From positions 1 through 64,000 of the forward strand of contig JACOUL010000003.1 of assembly GCA_016177875.1 (NCBI GenBank): DNA of 64,000 nucleotides, given 5' to 3'. The first letter of the stretch is position 1; every line of letters starts with the position of its first letter. The position numbers and the translations under genes were made by a program. The notes under the pieces are model-generated. The model was not told the DNA's origin and searched no databases. It was given only the letters and a program-made list of their open reading frames with translations. Source of the DNA: Burkholderiales bacterium (lineage in GTDB: Bacteria; Pseudomonadota; Gammaproteobacteria; Burkholderiales; Burkholderiaceae_D). Below, one piece after another: positions 27,801-38,718 of this stretch.

Positions 27801-30133
27801 CAGGCTTTCTCCACGCTGATCGGTCCGAACATTGCGCCAAGGCTGGCTGTCGATGCATGCGCAGCGGCCACACGAACGACGTTGTCCGGCAAGCCGCGGT
27901 CGACACCGACGTTAAGCACAGCGCTACCCTGCCCTTGCGCGAACTTCAGCGGGCTGCCATCGGAAATACCAAGCTTTTGCGCGAGCACAGTAGAAATCCA
28001 TGCCATTGGGCGATTAGCTTCGGCCGTTTCTTGCAGCGGCTCGGAACGACGCACGACGGCGTCGGTGCTATAACACGGCACATCGGCGACACGCTCCAGT
28101 TGGCCGTTCGCTGCGGTGCCGGCTTGCGGCTGAACATTGGCGATGTTGTTCAAACGTTTCGCCAAATCGACATTGGCCAAGGTGTTCGCGCCAAGCACTT
28201 CATTGCGAATCGCTTCGGAAGATTCATATTCAAAACCATTCAAGCCAAGCAGATTACCCAGCACGCGCAACACTTTCCATGCTGGGCGAGTTTCGCCTAG
28301 CGGTTTCACCGTACCATTGAAGCTTTGCGCACGACCTTCGCAGTTCACGAAGGTGCCGGAGGTTTCGGTAAATGGTGCCACCGGCAAAAGAACGTCCGCG
28401 GAATTCAAGCTATGTTTGTACGCCGACATCACCACCACCATGTCGGCTTGCTCCAAAGCCGCGCGGGCAGCTTGAGGATTGTGACAATCCAATTCCGGCT
28501 CGGCGTGCAACAACACGTAAGCTTTGCGTGCTTTCTCAAATACCTGCGCCGCATTTGCGCCCTGTCCCGGCACGGCATTCGCAAGGTAACCGCCCACGGT
28601 ATTGGCTGCCTCGGTCAAATAGCCGAATTTCGCGTTGGTGTTTTGCGCAATCCATTGCGCTGCCGCGTGCAATTGCGACACTTGCGGGTGTTGCGCAACT
28701 GCGTTACCGAGCAAAATGGCCTTTGCGCCGTCGCTCATCAAGGAGGCCGCAATGGCTTTTGCCTGATCGGATGGATCAACGTTTTCAAAGCCTGCCGGTG
28801 CGGCGATATTTTTTGCCTGAGCGACCGCAGAGACAACTTGTCCCAACATGGAAAGCCACGCAGACGGCGCGCCTATCATCTTGTTGGCGATCGGCATCAG
28901 CAAATCTTCATCGACTGCATGCAATACGCTGATTTGCGCGCGGCGCTTCGCCGCTTGACGCAAGCGCGCTGCGAGCAGGGGGTGATCTTTACGAAGGAAG
29001 GAACCGATGACGAACGCCTTTTGCAGCTGGCTGACTTCCGCGATCGGCATGCCCAACCAAGGCGTTACCTTGCCGTCCAACGCAAAGTCGGATTGACGCA
29101 AACGGAAGTCGACATTGTTTGACCCAAGGCCGCGCACCACTTTCTGCAACAGGCTCAATTCTTCCAGCGTAGAGCTTGGCGTTGCCAGCGCAGCGATGGC
29201 GTCCGCGCCGTGCTCCTTGCCGATACTGCTCAGGCCATGAGCTACGTAATCCAGCGCGGTCTGCCAGTCCGTTTCATGCCATTCGCCGTTCTGCTTAATC
29301 ATCGGCATGGTCAATCGATCCGGGCTGTTCAAGCCCTCGTACGAGAAGCGGTCACGATCCGACAGCCAGCATTCATTGATTTCATCGTTCTCAAGCGGCA
29401 GGACACGCATCACTTGCGAGCCCTTCACCTGCACGATCAAGTTACTGCCCAAGCCATCATGCGGGCTCACCGACTTACGCCGCGAAAGTTCCCAGGTACG
29501 CGCTTTGTAACGGAAGGGCTTGGACGTCAAGGCGCCGACCGGGCACAGATCGATCATGTTGCCAGAAATTTCGGAATCGACCGTCTTTCCGACGAAGGAA
29601 GTGATCTCGGAATGTTCGCCGCGGCCCAGCATGCCGAATTCCATTACGCCGGCAATTTCCTGGCCGAATCGCACACAACGTGTGCAATGGATGCAGCGTG
29701 TCATCTCCTTCATCGAGATCAGTGGACCGACTTCCTTAGGCGGAATAACGCGCTTTTCTTCCTCGTAGCGGGAAGACGACGGCCCATAACCAACCGCCAA
29801 ATCCTGCAATTGGCACTCGCCGCCCTGATCGCAGATCGGGCAATCGAGCGGATGGTTAATCAACAGGAATTCCATCACGCTCTTCTGCGCATTGACCGCC
29901 TTTTCGCTGGCGGTGCGCACGATCATGCCTGCCGTAACCGGCGTGGCGCATGCCGGCAAAGGCTTAGGCGCCTTCTCGACTTCGACCAAGCACATGCGGC
30001 AATTGGCTGCGATGGACAATTTCTTGTGATAGCAAAAGTGCGGGATATAGGTGCCAAGCTTATTGGCAGCATCCATCACCATGCTGCCTTCTTGCACTTC
30101 AACCTTCTTGCCGTCTATTTCGATTTCAACCAT
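27800..30133 (-). CDS. nuoG: NADH-quinone oxidoreductase subunit G
   Basis: 777 residues. The N-terminal 2Fe-2S ferredoxin domain has Cys in [17 protein letters not shown] and CATP; a His/Cys motif follows ([18 protein letters not shown]), then [11 protein letters not shown] with a later C for further 4Fe-4S clusters. The rest is a molybdopterin-oxidoreductase-like fold with no sign of a working cofactor site, as is normal for NuoG. Lies 9 bases after nuoF. Soluble arm. A long open frame on the opposite strand is a codon-usage shadow. Confidence 0.96.
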   Translation of the reverse strand: MVEIEIDGKKVEVQEGSMVMDAANKLGTYIPHFCYHKKLSIAANCRMCLVEVEKAPKPLPACATPVTAGMIVRTASEKAVNAQKSVMEFLLINHPLDCPICDQGGECQLQDLAVGYGPSSSRYEEEKRVIPPKEVGPLISMKEMTRCIHCTRCVRFGQEIAGVMEFGMLGRGEHSEITSFVGKTVDSEISGNMIDLCPVGALTSKPFRYKARTWELSRRKSVSPHDGLGSNLIVQVKGSQVMRVLPLENDEINECWLSDRDRFSYEGLNSPDRLTMPMIKQNGEWHETDWQTALDYVAHGLSSIGKEHGADAIAALATPSSTLEELSLLQKVVRGLGSNNVDFRLRQSDFALDGKVTPWLGMPIAEVSQLQKAFVIGSFLRKDHPLLAARLRQAAKRRAQISVLHAVDEDLLMPIANKMIGAPSAWLSMLGQVVSAVAQAKNIAAPAGFENVDPSDQAKAIAASLMSDGAKAILLGNAVAQHPQVSQLHAAAQWIAQNTNAKFGYLTEAANTVGGYLANAVPGQGANAAQVFEKARKAYVLLHAEPELDCHNPQAARAALEQADMVVVMSAYKHSLNSADVLLPVAPFTETSGTFVNCEGRAQSFNGTVKPLGETRPAWKVLRVLGNLLGLNGFEYESSEAIRNEVLGANTLANVDLAKRLNNIANVQPQAGTAANGQLERVADVPCYSTDAVVRRSEPLQETAEANRPMAWISTVLAQKLGISDGSPLKFAQGQGSAVLNVGVDRGLPDNVVRVAAAHASTASLGAMFGPISVEKA

Positions 30134-30142
30134 GGCTTGTCT

Positions 30143-31438
30143 TTAAACGTAAGCAGGCACCAAGCAACGCTTGTGCTCGATGTGGTAGGCGAACTCTTCG
30201 CGGAAATTCTTGATCATGGCACGCACCGGCATTGCCGCTGCGTCGCCCAATGCACAAATCGTGCGGCCCTGGATATTGTCGGCAACCGAATTAAGCATAT
30301 CGATATCTTCAGGCCGGCCTTGGCCGTGTTCGATGCGGTGGACCATGCGATACAACCAGCCCGTGCCTTCACGGCATGGGGTGCACTGGCCACAGGATTC
30401 TTCATAATAAAAATACGACAGGCGCAGCAGCGATCTCACCATGCAACGGGTCTCGTCCATCACAATCACCGCGCCAGAGCCCAGCATGGATCCGGCCTTC
30501 GCGATCGAGTCGTAATCCATATCGGTGGCCATCATGACTTCGCCGGTCAATACCGGCATCGACGAACCGCCGGGGATGACTGCTTTAATCTTCTTGCCGT
30601 CGCGCATGCCACCAGCGAGTTCCAACAGTGTGGCGAACGGTGTACCGAGCGGAACTTCATAGTTGCCTGGCTTCGCCACGTCGCCGGATACGGAAAAGAT
30701 TTTTGTACCGCCGTTATTCGGCTTACCTAAGGCAGCATACGCTGCACCACCGATTTTCAGAATGAAAGGAACGGCTGCAAAGGTCTCTGTGTTGTTGATC
30801 GTGGTCGGTTTTCCGTATAGGCCGAAACTTGCCGGGAACGGCGGCTTGAAGCGCGGTTGACCTTTCTTGCCTTCGAGAGATTCGAGTAACGCGGTCTCTT
30901 CACCGCAAATGTAAGCGCCATAACCATGGTGCGCATGCAACTGAAAGTTGAAATCGCTGCCCATGATGTTATTGCCCAGATAGCCTGCAGCGCGCGCTTC
31001 TTCCAGTGCCTCCTCGAAGCGCTCATAATCGGCCCAAATCTCGCCGTGAATATAATTGTAGCCAACCGTGATGCCCATCGCGTATGCGCCGATGGCCATG
31101 CCTTCGATCAATGCGTGCGGATTGTAGCGAATAATGTCGCGATCCTTGAATGTACCCGGCTCGCCTTCATCGCTATTGCAGACCAAATATTTTTGACCGG
31201 GGAATTGTCGCGGCATGAAGCTCCACTTCAAGCCGGTAGGGAAGCCGGCGCCGCCGCGTCCACGCAAGGACGAGGCTTTCAATTCAGCGATCACCTGTTC
31301 AGGCGGAATCTTTTCATTCAGGATGCGCTTGAGCGACTCATAGCCGCCGCGCTTAACGTAATCGGCCAGATGCCAATTTTTTCCATCAAGGCCCGCCAGG
31401 ATCAGCGGATTGATATGACGATCATGCAGGCTGGTCAT
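30143..31438 (-). CDS. nuoF: NADH-quinone oxidoreductase subunit F (NADH and FMN site)
   Basis: 431 residues. The [13 protein letters not shown] motif binds NADH, followed by [14 protein letters not shown] for FMN. The N3 4Fe-4S cluster uses [15 protein letters not shown] and a distal Cys in [11 protein letters not shown]. Start ATG 31438 overlaps the nuoE stop as ATGA, so translation is coupled. Entry point of electrons from NADH. Confidence 0.97.
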   Translation of the reverse strand: MTSLHDRHINPLILAGLDGKNWHLADYVKRGGYESLKRILNEKIPPEQVIAELKASSLRGRGGAGFPTGLKWSFMPRQFPGQKYLVCNSDEGEPGTFKDRDIIRYNPHALIEGMAIGAYAMGITVGYNYIHGEIWADYERFEEALEEARAAGYLGNNIMGSDFNFQLHAHHGYGAYICGEETALLESLEGKKGQPRFKPPFPASFGLYGKPTTINNTETFAAVPFILKIGGAAYAALGKPNNGGTKIFSVSGDVAKPGNYEVPLGTPFATLLELAGGMRDGKKIKAVIPGGSSMPVLTGEVMMATDMDYDSIAKAGSMLGSGAVIVMDETRCMVRSLLRLSYFYYEESCGQCTPCREGTGWLYRMVHRIEHGQGRPEDIDMLNSVADNIQGRTICALGDAAAMPVRAMIKNFREEFAYHIEHKRCLVPAYV

Positions 31439-31914
31439 TTCTTTAATTCCTCCAGCAGCGCATCGATTTTCTCATTGGACATGTGGCTGCACATACGCTT
31501 GTTATTCACCAGCAGAACCGGTGCATCGCCGCAAGCGCCCATACATTCGCCTTCCATCAGCGTGAATTTGCCATCAGCCGTGGTTTCCTTGTAATCGACG
31601 CCCAGCTTTTCCTTCAAATGGTGGGCCGCCTTCTCACCACCAGACAAAGCGCATGGCAAATTGGTGCAAATCGTAATCTTGGATTTGCCGGTCGGCTGCA
31701 GGTTGTACATTGCGTAGAAAGTAGCAACTTCCTGCACCGCGATGGCCGGCATGCGCAGATAGTCTGCGACTTCCTGCATCACTTCAGGAGACAGCCAGCC
31801 CTTCTCATCTTGCGCAATTGCGAGTGCGGACATGACGGCGGATTGCCGCTGGTCAGCGGGATATTTCGCTATTTCGCGATCGATTTTTTTGTATGCTTGC
31901 TCTGATAACAGCAT
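31435..31914 (-). CDS. nuoE: NADH-quinone oxidoreductase subunit E
   Basis: 159 residues, thioredoxin-like 2Fe-2S protein. The four cluster Cys are in [11 protein letters not shown] and [10 protein letters not shown]. Unlike most operons of this type, 145 bases separate it from nuoD, filled with a palindromic repeat. It overlaps nuoF by 4 bases. Confidence 0.97.
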   Translation of the reverse strand: MLLSEQAYKKIDREIAKYPADQRQSAVMSALAIAQDEKGWLSPEVMQEVADYLRMPAIAVQEVATFYAMYNLQPTGKSKITICTNLPCALSGGEKAAHHLKEKLGVDYKETTADGKFTLMEGECMGACGDAPVLLVNNKRMCSHMSNEKIDALLEELKK

Positions 31915-31949
31915 TATCTTTGCCTCAAAAATCTTAACTCAAGCACAAG

Positions 31950-32045
31950 AAGAAATCGTAGCGAGCGTACCAAGGTCGGATCGAGAAGCGCAGCCGTACA
32001 GATGTACGGCGAGCATCGCAAATTCGAGATTGGGAAGCGCAGTAG
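31950..32045. repeat. Palindromic interspersed repeat between nuoE and nuoD
   Basis: A perfect hairpin GCCGTAC-AGAT-GTACGGC (31993-32010) is flanked by two direct copies of the sequence GGAAGCGCAG / AGAAGCGCAG (around 31984-31993 and 32033-32042) and related CGAGC-type bases. It resembles the short extragenic palindromes of beta-proteobacterial genomes. There is no open frame in the 145-base gap. It may fold in the nuo mRNA. Boundaries are approximate. Confidence 0.7.
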
Positions 32046-32059
32046 ATTTATTCATGTGC

Positions 32060-33313
32060 TTAACGGTCGATCTCACCAAACACAATATCCTGGGTACCGA
32101 TGATGGTCACTGCATCGGCAATCATGTGGCCCTTAGCCATTTCATTCAAACCCTGTAGATGCGGGAAACCCGGCGCACGAATCTTCAAACGGTAGGGCTT
32201 GTTGGCACCGTCCGAAACGATGTAAATGCCGAACTCACCCTTTGGATGCTCAACTGCGGAATACGCTTCGCCGGGCGGAACATGGAAGCCTTCGGTAAAG
32301 AGCTTGAAGTGATGAATCAACTCTTCCATGTTGCTCTTCATCTCGACTCGAGATGGTGGCGCGACCTTGTGGTTATCGGTCATTACAGGACCAGGGTGAT
32401 TACGCAACCACTCAATGCACTGCTTGATGATGCGATTCGATTGACGCATTTCTTCGACACGGACCAGATAACGGTCATAGCAATCGCCGTTGACGCCAAC
32501 TGGAATGTCGAAATCGAGCAAGTCGTAGACCTCGTACGGCTGCTTCTTACGCAAGTCCCATTCGATGCCGGAACCGCGCAGCATGGCACCGGTAAAACCC
32601 ATTGCTTTAGCACGCTCCGGGGAAACCACACCGATGCCGACCAAACGCTGTTTCCAGATACGGTTATCAGTCAACAGTGTTTCGTATTCGTCGACATATT
32701 TGGGAAAGCGATTGGTGAAGTCCTCAATGAAATCCAGCAATGAACCCTGGCGGTTTTCATTCAACTGCTTGATCGCCTTTTCGTTGCGGAGAACGGAAGC
32801 AGCATACTTCGGCATCGCATCCGGCAAATCGCGATAAACGCCGCCCGGCCGGTAATATGCCGCATGCATGCGCGCACCGGACACTGCTTCGTAGCAGTCC
32901 ATCAAATCTTCCCGCTCGCGGAAGGCATACAGGAACACAGCCATCGCGCCGACGTCGAGCGCATGTGCACCCAACCACAACAAATGGTTCAGCAGACGCG
33001 TAATCTCGTCGAACATCACGCGGATGTATTGCGCGCGCAACGGTACTTCGAGGCCGAGCAGCTTCTCGATTGCCATTACATAGGCGTGTTCGTTGCACAT
33101 CATCGACACGTAGTCGAGACGATCCATGTACGGCACGGATTGCAAATAGGTCTTTTGCTCGGCAAGTTTTTCAGTGGCACGATGCAAAAGGCCGATATGC
33201 GGGTCGGCGCGCTGAATCACTTCGCCGTCAAGCTCCAAGACCAGACGCAATACGCCGTGCGCAGCGGGATGCTGAGGGCCGAAGTTAAGCGTATAGTTTT
33301 TAATTTCAGCCAT
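32060..33313 (-). CDS. nuoD: NADH-quinone oxidoreductase subunit D
   Basis: 417 residues from ATG 33313, which overlaps the nuoC stop as TGATG; GTG 33316 is the next upstream codon and less likely. Homologous to hydrogenase large subunits: [22 protein letters not shown] (partly quoted) supplies the quinone-site His near the N-terminus. Typical length and conserved PHIGLLHR follow. Works with NuoB at the quinone pocket. Confidence 0.97.
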   Translation of the reverse strand: MAEIKNYTLNFGPQHPAAHGVLRLVLELDGEVIQRADPHIGLLHRATEKLAEQKTYLQSVPYMDRLDYVSMMCNEHAYVMAIEKLLGLEVPLRAQYIRVMFDEITRLLNHLLWLGAHALDVGAMAVFLYAFREREDLMDCYEAVSGARMHAAYYRPGGVYRDLPDAMPKYAASVLRNEKAIKQLNENRQGSLLDFIEDFTNRFPKYVDEYETLLTDNRIWKQRLVGIGVVSPERAKAMGFTGAMLRGSGIEWDLRKKQPYEVYDLLDFDIPVGVNGDCYDRYLVRVEEMRQSNRIIKQCIEWLRNHPGPVMTDNHKVAPPSRVEMKSNMEELIHHFKLFTEGFHVPPGEAYSAVEHPKGEFGIYIVSDGANKPYRLKIRAPGFPHLQGLNEMAKGHMIADAVTIIGTQDIVFGEIDR

Positions 33314-33909
33314 CACTTCACCCCGTAATGTTCTTCGCGAATGATACGCGGCGTAATTTCGCGCGGCTCGATTGTCACCGGCTGATAAATCACGCGTTTT
33401 TGCTCCGGGTCATAGCGCATTTCGACATAGCCCGACACCGGAAAGTCTTTGCGGAACGGATGACCGATGAAACCATAGTCGGTGAGGATACGACGCAAAT
33501 CGTTATGACCTTCAAACAGAATGCCGAGCAGATCGAATGCTTCACGCTCGTACCAATTCGCCGCATTCCAAATTTCAGTCACCGATGGCACTACCGGCAA
33601 TTCATCGTCCGGGGCGAATACGCGCACGCGCACACGCCAGTTGTGCGCAATGGACAGCAAGTGTGAAACCGCAGCGAAGCGCGGACCTTCCCAAACGCCG
33701 TCGCCGTAGCTGGAATAGTCGACGCCGCAAAGGTCGATCAATTCTTCGAAACGCAGATCGGCATGATCACGCAAGAGGCGCATGGCCGACAAATAATCCG
33801 CTGACTTGACAACGATGGTGACTTCGCCAAGAGCGGCGGTTAAGGAATGCAGATAGTCGCCAAGCGCATTGCGCAAGGCTGCTTCCAAGGTTTCGAGTTT
33901 GGTCGTCAT
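33313..33909 (-). CDS. nuoC: NADH-quinone oxidoreductase subunit C
   Basis: 198 residues, separate from nuoD (in enterobacteria the two are fused). Conserved ERFDLL-type segment appears as [27 protein letters not shown] (partly quoted), followed by [14 protein letters not shown]. Its stop is coupled to nuoD. Peripheral arm structural subunit. Confidence 0.96.
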   Translation of the reverse strand: MTTKLETLEAALRNALGDYLHSLTAALGEVTIVVKSADYLSAMRLLRDHADLRFEELIDLCGVDYSSYGDGVWEGPRFAAVSHLLSIAHNWRVRVRVFAPDDELPVVPSVTEIWNAANWYEREAFDLLGILFEGHNDLRRILTDYGFIGHPFRKDFPVSGYVEMRYDPEQKRVIYQPVTIEPREITPRIIREEHYGVK

Positions 33910-33917
33910 AGTCGGAA

Positions 33918-34394
33918 TTAGCGCGCGATCGTATTAGTTCGCTTGATCTTGTTCTGCAACTGTAGGATGCCGTACAACAGCGCCTCAGCGGTCGGCGGGC
34001 AACCCGGCACGTAAACGTCGACCGGAACAATGCGATCACAACCGCGCACCACCGAATACGAGTAGTGGTAATAGCCGCCGCCATTGGCGCAAGAACCCAT
34101 CGAGATCACCCACCGCGGCTCAGCCATCTGGTCATACACCTTGCGCAGCGCGGGCGCCATCTTGTTGCAAAGCGTACCGGCGACGATCATCACGTCGGAT
34201 TGACGCGGCGACGGACGGAACACCACACCGAAACGATCGAGATCGTAGCGCGACGCGCCCGCATGCATCATTTCAACAGCACAGCACGCCAAGCCGAACG
34301 TCATCGGCCACATAGAGCCGGTGCGCGTCCAGTTGATCAACTTGTCCGCTGTCGTGGTGACAAAGCCTTCGTTTAAAATGCCTTCAATTGACAT
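33918..34394 (-). CDS. nuoB: NADH-quinone oxidoreductase subunit B (cluster N2)
   Basis: 158 residues. Adjacent Cys pair in [12 protein letters not shown] plus Cys in MGSCANGGG and [12 protein letters not shown] bind the N2 4Fe-4S cluster that reduces quinone. Lies 3 bases after nuoA and 8 before nuoC. Confidence 0.97.
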   Translation of the reverse strand: MSIEGILNEGFVTTTADKLINWTRTGSMWPMTFGLACCAVEMMHAGASRYDLDRFGVVFRPSPRQSDVMIVAGTLCNKMAPALRKVYDQMAEPRWVISMGSCANGGGYYHYSYSVVRGCDRIVPVDVYVPGCPPTAEALLYGILQLQNKIKRTNTIAR

Positions 34395-34397
34395 GGC

Positions 34398-34757
34398 TTA
34401 CTCCCAGTTCAGGGCACCTTTCTTCCAGATATACCAAAATCCGACCACGAATTCGGCGATGAACACCATCATCGTCACAAAGCCAGCCCAACCGAGGTCG
34501 CGCATGGCGACGCCCCACGGAAAGAAGAAGGCCGTTTCCAGATCAAACAGAATGAAGAGAATCGCAACGAGGTAGTAACGCACATCGAACTTCATGCGCG
34601 CATCTTCAAATGCCTCAAAGCCGCATTCATACGGAGAATTTTTTTCGATATCAGGACGGAACGGTGCGACCAATCGCCCGAGAATTTGCGGCACCACGCC
34701 GACGCCAATACCAACCAAAATAAAAAGAAGGACGGGGAAGTAATTTTCGAGGTTCAC
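34398..34757 (-). CDS. nuoA: NADH-quinone oxidoreductase subunit A
   Basis: 119 residues from GTG 34757 (reading [16 protein letters not shown]), the usual NuoA length; the frame stays open to 34838 but the extra N-terminus is unlike the family. Three membrane helices and the conserved [28 protein letters not shown] region (partly quoted) identify it. No convincing ribosome-binding site is seen at the GTG. First gene of the operon; a terminator-like hairpin lies between it and tRNA-Leu. Confidence 0.93.
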   Translation of the reverse strand: MNLENYFPVLLFILVGIGVGVVPQILGRLVAPFRPDIEKNSPYECGFEAFEDARMKFDVRYYLVAILFILFDLETAFFFPWGVAMRDLGWAGFVTMMVFIAEFVVGFWYIWKKGALNWE

Positions 34758-34845
34758 GGCAATGTCTAGTGAGCGCGGATTGATTAAACAAGAAGGTGAA
34801 TGATTCGCTGCAATGAACAACTTTGAATCAAACGACAATTCCCCC

Positions 34846-34884
34846 GATAAAAAGCCAGCTTAGGCATCATCTCCCTTGCTGGCT
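34846..34884 (-). terminator. Candidate terminator after tRNA-Leu, ahead of nuoA
   Basis: AGCCAGC (minus strand, 34884-34878) pairs with GCTGGCT (34859-34853) around an 18-base loop and is followed by TTTTTATC. The long loop makes it weaker than the other hairpins. It could end the tRNA transcript or act as a partial attenuator for nuo. Confidence 0.55.
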
Positions 34885-34900
34885 GCATGAATTTTTTCTT

Positions 34901-34985
34901 TGGTGCCGACGGCGAGACTCGAACTCGCACAGCTTGCGCCACTACCCCCTCAAGATAGCGTGTCTACCAATTTCACCACGTCGGC
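34901..34985 (-). tRNA. tRNA-Leu (anticodon GAG)
   Basis: 85-base class II tRNA with CCA encoded. Acceptor GCCGACG pairs with CGTCGGC; anticodon arm CTATC-TTGAGGG-GGTAG (one G-U) gives GAG. A variable arm (TGGCGCAAGCTGT region) and T arm with GTTCGAGTC complete it. It sits between secG and nuoA as in many Burkholderiales. Confidence 0.95.
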
Positions 34986-34996
34986 TCAAGTTTGCC

Positions 34997-35026
34997 ATTT
35001 TACCTTGCTTTACTCCCTCAATTCAA
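34997..35026 (-). promoter_or_regulatory. Candidate sigma-70 promoter of tRNA-Leu
   Basis: Minus strand TTGAAT (35026-35021), 18 bases, TAAAAT (35002-34997), then 11 bases to the tRNA start. Reasonable match at both boxes. Confidence 0.55.
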
Positions 35027-35071
35027 TGCAAAACGCACCAAGATGAAGAGCATCACCAACCTAAATATCAG

Positions 35072-35476
35072 TTATTTCGGAATCTGATTAGCCGGAGCGG
35101 GTGCAGGTGTCGAAGCATTGGGTACAGCAGCGTTTCCGGCAGGCGCCTGTCCTGCCGGCGGCGTTGCCGTCTTAGGTGCCGCCGCCGGCGCGGAGGCAGT
35201 GGGCAAATTCTCCATTACACCGCCACCAGCCGTCGGGCGCTGATTACTTAAATAAGCCAAAGCCAGCGTCGCGCAAAAGAAAATCACTGCGGCAACGGCA
35301 GTCGACTTGGACAAGAAATTGGAAGAACCGGTCGCACCGAATAAGCTGCCGGAAGCACCCGAGCCAAAGGCAGCCCCCATATCCGCGCCCTTGCCGTGTT
35401 GAAGCAAAACGAGGCCGATAATCACCAAGGCCGACAACACCTGGATAACGATAATAGCGGTAAGTAGCATGTTCAT
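35072..35476 (-). CDS. secG: Preprotein translocase subunit SecG
   Basis: 134 residues: two membrane helices (about 3-23 and 54-72) joined by the conserved loop LLQHGKGADMGAAFGSGASGSLFG (partly quoted). A C-terminal Pro/Ala/Thr-rich tail (about 85-134) is typical of betaproteobacterial SecG and absent in E. coli. Part of the SecYEG channel. Follows tpiA by 41 bases. Confidence 0.95.
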   Translation of the reverse strand: MNMLLTAIIVIQVLSALVIIGLVLLQHGKGADMGAAFGSGASGSLFGATGSSNFLSKSTAVAAVIFFCATLALAYLSNQRPTAGGGVMENLPTASAPAAAPKTATPPAGQAPAGNAAVPNASTPAPAPANQIPK

Positions 35477-35517
35477 TGTGAATAAATTCCGAGTCAGGTT
35501 AATGCTGTAGATGCAAG

Positions 35518-36264
35518 CTAGGCTGCATGGATAATCGCCAAAAAATCAGCCGCTTTTAATGAAGCGCCGCCAATCAAACCGCCATCGATATCCGGCATGG
35601 CTAGCAATTCGCGGGCATTGTCAGGTTTCATGCTGCCGCCGTAAAGAATTTTTACGCCCTTAGCGACTGTCGAATCTTCCTCCACAAGCTTGGCGCGCAA
35701 CATCGCATGGACTTCTTGCGCCATCTCAGGCGTAGCGGTTTTACCGGTGCCAATCGCCCAAACGGGCTCATAGGCAATCACTATCTTGGCAAGCTGCTCG
35801 GTATTTAGCGCGGCCAGAACTGCGTCGACTTGCTCGCCGACGACATCAGCGGTTTTGCCGGCTTCACGCTCTGCTAAGGATTCACCAACGCAAACAATCG
35901 GCGTCAGCTCTGTATTCAGCGCACGCAATGCCTTTTGCGCAACGAGTTGACTGGATTCCGCATGGTAAGTGCGTCGCTCCGAATGTCCAACGATTACGTA
36001 TGAGCAATCAAAGTCGAGCAACATTCCTGCTGCCACTTCGCCGGTATAGGCGCCGGATTCATGTACCGATATATCTTGCGCACCCCAGCCAATCGGCGTT
36101 GCCGCCAACTCAGCGCGACACTGCGCCAAATAAGGCGCAGGAACACAGACGGCAACATCGCACGCTGCCTGACCGAGGTCGGCTTTGATTCCATTCAGCA
36201 AAACGGCATTAGCGGCTAAGCTGCCATTCATTTTCCAATTGCCGGCAATGAGTTTGCGACGCAT
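35518..36264 (-). CDS. tpiA: Triosephosphate isomerase
   Basis: 248 residues from ATG 36264 ([15 protein letters not shown], with catalytic Asn and Lys). The frame upstream to 36321 begins at TTG and is not family-like. Catalytic His in VGHSERR, catalytic Glu in [11 protein letters not shown] and the phosphate loop GGSMKPDN are all present. Interconverts glyceraldehyde-3-phosphate and dihydroxyacetone phosphate. Lies between the quinone oxidoreductase gene and secG, a conserved order. Confidence 0.96.
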   Translation of the reverse strand: MRRKLIAGNWKMNGSLAANAVLLNGIKADLGQAACDVAVCVPAPYLAQCRAELAATPIGWGAQDISVHESGAYTGEVAAGMLLDFDCSYVIVGHSERRTYHAESSQLVAQKALRALNTELTPIVCVGESLAEREAGKTADVVGEQVDAVLAALNTEQLAKIVIAYEPVWAIGTGKTATPEMAQEVHAMLRAKLVEEDSTVAKGVKILYGGSMKPDNARELLAMPDIDGGLIGGASLKAADFLAIIHAA

Positions 36265-36317
36265 ACAAGCCTGATTTTTTGGTAACCCGCTATTGTAGCT
36301 TGTGCCCACAAAGCCGG

Positions 36318-37301
36318 TCAAACCAAGCTCAATACAATCTTGCCAATGTGCGTGCTCGACTCCATGAGGGCGTGAGCTTGTCCCGCTTGCTCCAATGGAA
36401 ATACTTTGTGGATAACCGGCTTGATTTTGCCCGCCTCAAGCAAAGGCCAGACCTTGGACCTCAAATTAGCCGCGATCGCAGCCTTGAACGCGACCGAACG
36501 TGGACGCAAAGTTGATCCGGTGATGGTTAAGCGTCGCAATAAGACCTGCCCGAGATCGATTTCGCCTTTTGCACCGCCCAGTAAAGCGATCAGAGCGAGC
36601 CGTCCGTCGTCTGCCAGGCACTTGATTTCACGTGGCAAATAATTACCGCCAACCATGTCGAGAATGACGTCAACGCCTCTACCTGCCGTTGCAGCTTTGG
36701 CGATATCGGCGAAGTCTTCGGTTCGATAATTGATGCCTCGTTCCGCACCCAGCGCCTCGCATGCGCGGCATTTTTCATCCGTGCCTGCGGTAGCAAACAC
36801 ACGATGTCCTAATGCCGACGCCAGCTGGATCGCCGTGACGCCGATGCCGGACGTTCCGCCTTGAACCAGCAAAGTTTCATCCTGCGCGAGTCGCGCGCGA
36901 TCAAACACATTGCTCCATACCGTAAAGAAGGTCTCAGGCAAAGTCGCCGCCTGCTGCGCAGTCCACCCGGATGGAATCGGCAAACAAAGTTCACGCGCGG
37001 CCGCACAATACTCTGCATATCCTCCACCCTGGACCAAAGCGCAAACCACGTCACCGATTTTTAAATTCGTTCCCGCAAGGTCGCCACCGACAACTTCACC
37101 CGCCACTTCGAGGCCGGGCAAATCGGAAGCACCGGGTGGAACCGGATAACGGCCTTGGCGCTGCAGTACGTCGGGTCGATTGATGCCCGCGGCATGCACC
37201 TTGATCAGCACCTCTCCTTCTTTCAAGGAAGGAACCGGACGCTCGCAAAGCTTCAATACTTCCGCGTCACCAGGGCGAGTGATTTCAATTGCGCGCATCA
37301 T
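36318..37301 (-). CDS. NAD(P)H-quinone oxidoreductase, zeta-crystallin/PIG3 family (MDR)
   Basis: 327 residues, medium-chain dehydrogenase without zinc ligands. Key features are [21 protein letters not shown] (partly quoted), the nucleotide motif [16 protein letters not shown] and a conserved LYQ-like pocket. Closest in style to PIG3/Qor proteins that reduce quinones with NADPH. Starts within the last 4 bases of the ndh gene, so the two flavin/quinone enzymes are co-translated. ATG 37298 is an alternative start. Confidence 0.9.
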   Translation of the reverse strand: MMRAIEITRPGDAEVLKLCERPVPSLKEGEVLIKVHAAGINRPDVLQRQGRYPVPPGASDLPGLEVAGEVVGGDLAGTNLKIGDVVCALVQGGGYAEYCAAARELCLPIPSGWTAQQAATLPETFFTVWSNVFDRARLAQDETLLVQGGTSGIGVTAIQLASALGHRVFATAGTDEKCRACEALGAERGINYRTEDFADIAKAATAGRGVDVILDMVGGNYLPREIKCLADDGRLALIALLGGAKGEIDLGQVLLRRLTITGSTLRPRSVAFKAAIAANLRSKVWPLLEAGKIKPVIHKVFPLEQAGQAHALMESSTHIGKIVLSLV

Positions 37302-38578
37302 GCCTGTCCTACCTTGAAATCCACTTCCGTTTTATCGTTACCGGTAACGATGCGCGCGCTGCGCTCAAAGGTAAAATAGGCCCAGGCCCAATCCATCATG
37401 ACCAGCAATCGATTACGAAATCCGATCAAGAAATAAATATGAACGCATAACCAAAACAACCACGCGGCAAAACCGGAAAATTTAATTTTGCCGAGCATGG
37501 CGACCGCGGCTTTGCGACCGATCGTCGCAAGAGAGCCCGGGTCGCGGTAACGGAAAATATGAGTTGGTACACCTTTCATTCGGCGCAAAATATTGCACGC
37601 CGTTGTTTTCCCCATTTGCTTGGCTGCGGGCGACACGCCGGGGACAGGTTTGCCATCCGAAGTTGCTGCCGCCATATCGCCGATGACGAACACGTCCGGA
37701 TGTCTTGGAACCGATAGATCCGGTTGGACGATGACCCGCCCTGCCCTGTCCAAGGGCACGCCAAGCGATTTACCGATAGGCGATGCGGCAACTCCGGCAG
37801 CCCATATCACGGTTTTTGCAACCATCCTTTCTTCGCCGCTTGCCGTCCCAAAGGTCAACGCGTCGTTATCGATTGCAGTCACCCGGCAACCGGTGCGTAC
37901 TTCCACGCCCAATTTCTCCAATTGTCTTTTTGCCTTCTCGGACAAATCCGGTGTGAAGGACGACAGCACGCGATCGTTTCCTTCGATAAGCGCGACACGC
38001 GCTTTGCGCGAATCGATACGGCGAAATTCTCCGCTCAAAGTATGGCGCGCGATTTCAGCAAGCGTTCCCGCCATTTCAACGCCCGTTGCACCGCCGCCGA
38101 TTATGGCAAAGCTCAACCATGCGGCACGTCTTGCATCGTCGTTTTCCAGCTCGGCATGCTCAAAAGCCATCAATATGCGGCGACGAATTTCAAATGCATC
38201 GTCAAGAGTCTTCAAACCCGGCGCGACCCTCGCCCATTCGTCATGGCCGAAATAACTGTGCGTTGCGCCCACCGCAACAATCAGGTAGTCGTAAGACACT
38301 GCGCAGCCATCTTCCAGCATTACCTTTTTATCGTTCGCATCGATTCCCGTAACGGTTGCCATCAGCGTCGTTAAGTTGCGCTGATGTGCAAACATATGCC
38401 GAATCGGCGCCGCAATTGCCGGAGCGGATAATCCTGCCGTGGCAACCTGGTAAAGCAATGGCTGGAATAAGTGATGATTGCTACGATCGATCAGGGTAAT
38501 GCGAACATCGGCAGATGCCAGCTTGCGTGCTGCAGCCAGGCCGCCGAAACCGCATCCGAGGATGACGATATGGGTCAT
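37298..38578 (-). CDS. ndh: Type II NADH dehydrogenase (NDH-2)
   Basis: 426 residues with two Rossmann motifs: ILGCGFGGLAAARKL (FAD, near the N-terminus) and IIGGGATGVEMAGTLAE (NADH, about 163-180). The quinone-site region FVIGDMAAA and the Gln/Pro-rich QPLLYQVATAGLSA match NDH-2. A C-terminal hydrophobic stretch (FAAWLFWLCVHIYFLIGF) anchors it to the inner membrane. It provides a non-pumping alternative to the complex I encoded 3.8 kb downstream. Confidence 0.93.
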   Translation of the reverse strand: MTHIVILGCGFGGLAAARKLASADVRITLIDRSNHHLFQPLLYQVATAGLSAPAIAAPIRHMFAHQRNLTTLMATVTGIDANDKKVMLEDGCAVSYDYLIVAVGATHSYFGHDEWARVAPGLKTLDDAFEIRRRILMAFEHAELENDDARRAAWLSFAIIGGGATGVEMAGTLAEIARHTLSGEFRRIDSRKARVALIEGNDRVLSSFTPDLSEKAKRQLEKLGVEVRTGCRVTAIDNDALTFGTASGEERMVAKTVIWAAGVAASPIGKSLGVPLDRAGRVIVQPDLSVPRHPDVFVIGDMAAATSDGKPVPGVSPAAKQMGKTTACNILRRMKGVPTHIFRYRDPGSLATIGRKAAVAMLGKIKFSGFAAWLFWLCVHIYFLIGFRNRLLVMMDWAWAYFTFERSARIVTGNDKTEVDFKVGQA

Positions 38579-38659
38579 GGGAGTCAGACGATGAATGAAT
38601 TAGCACTAGTATAACGTCGCCGCCAAACATCAGCCTGACTTGCGCTCCTGCGCTAGACA

Positions 38660-38696
38660 AAAAACAAAACCGCCTGGGCTTATGCCTCAGGCGGTT
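38660..38696 (-). terminator. Terminator downstream of pnp
   Basis: AACCGCCTG (minus strand, 38696-38688) pairs with CAGGCGGTT (38676-38668) around an 11-base loop, followed by a T-rich tail (TTGTTTTTTG). Confidence 0.88.
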
Positions 38697-38718
38697 CGTA
38701 TTTGACGAAACGGCTAAA

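Noticed and set aside
29210..30730. 506-codon open frame on the plus strand opposite nuoG and nuoF
   Set aside because: Both minus-strand genes carry intact cofactor motifs over the whole stretch; the opposite frame has no family features and is a by-product of codon bias.
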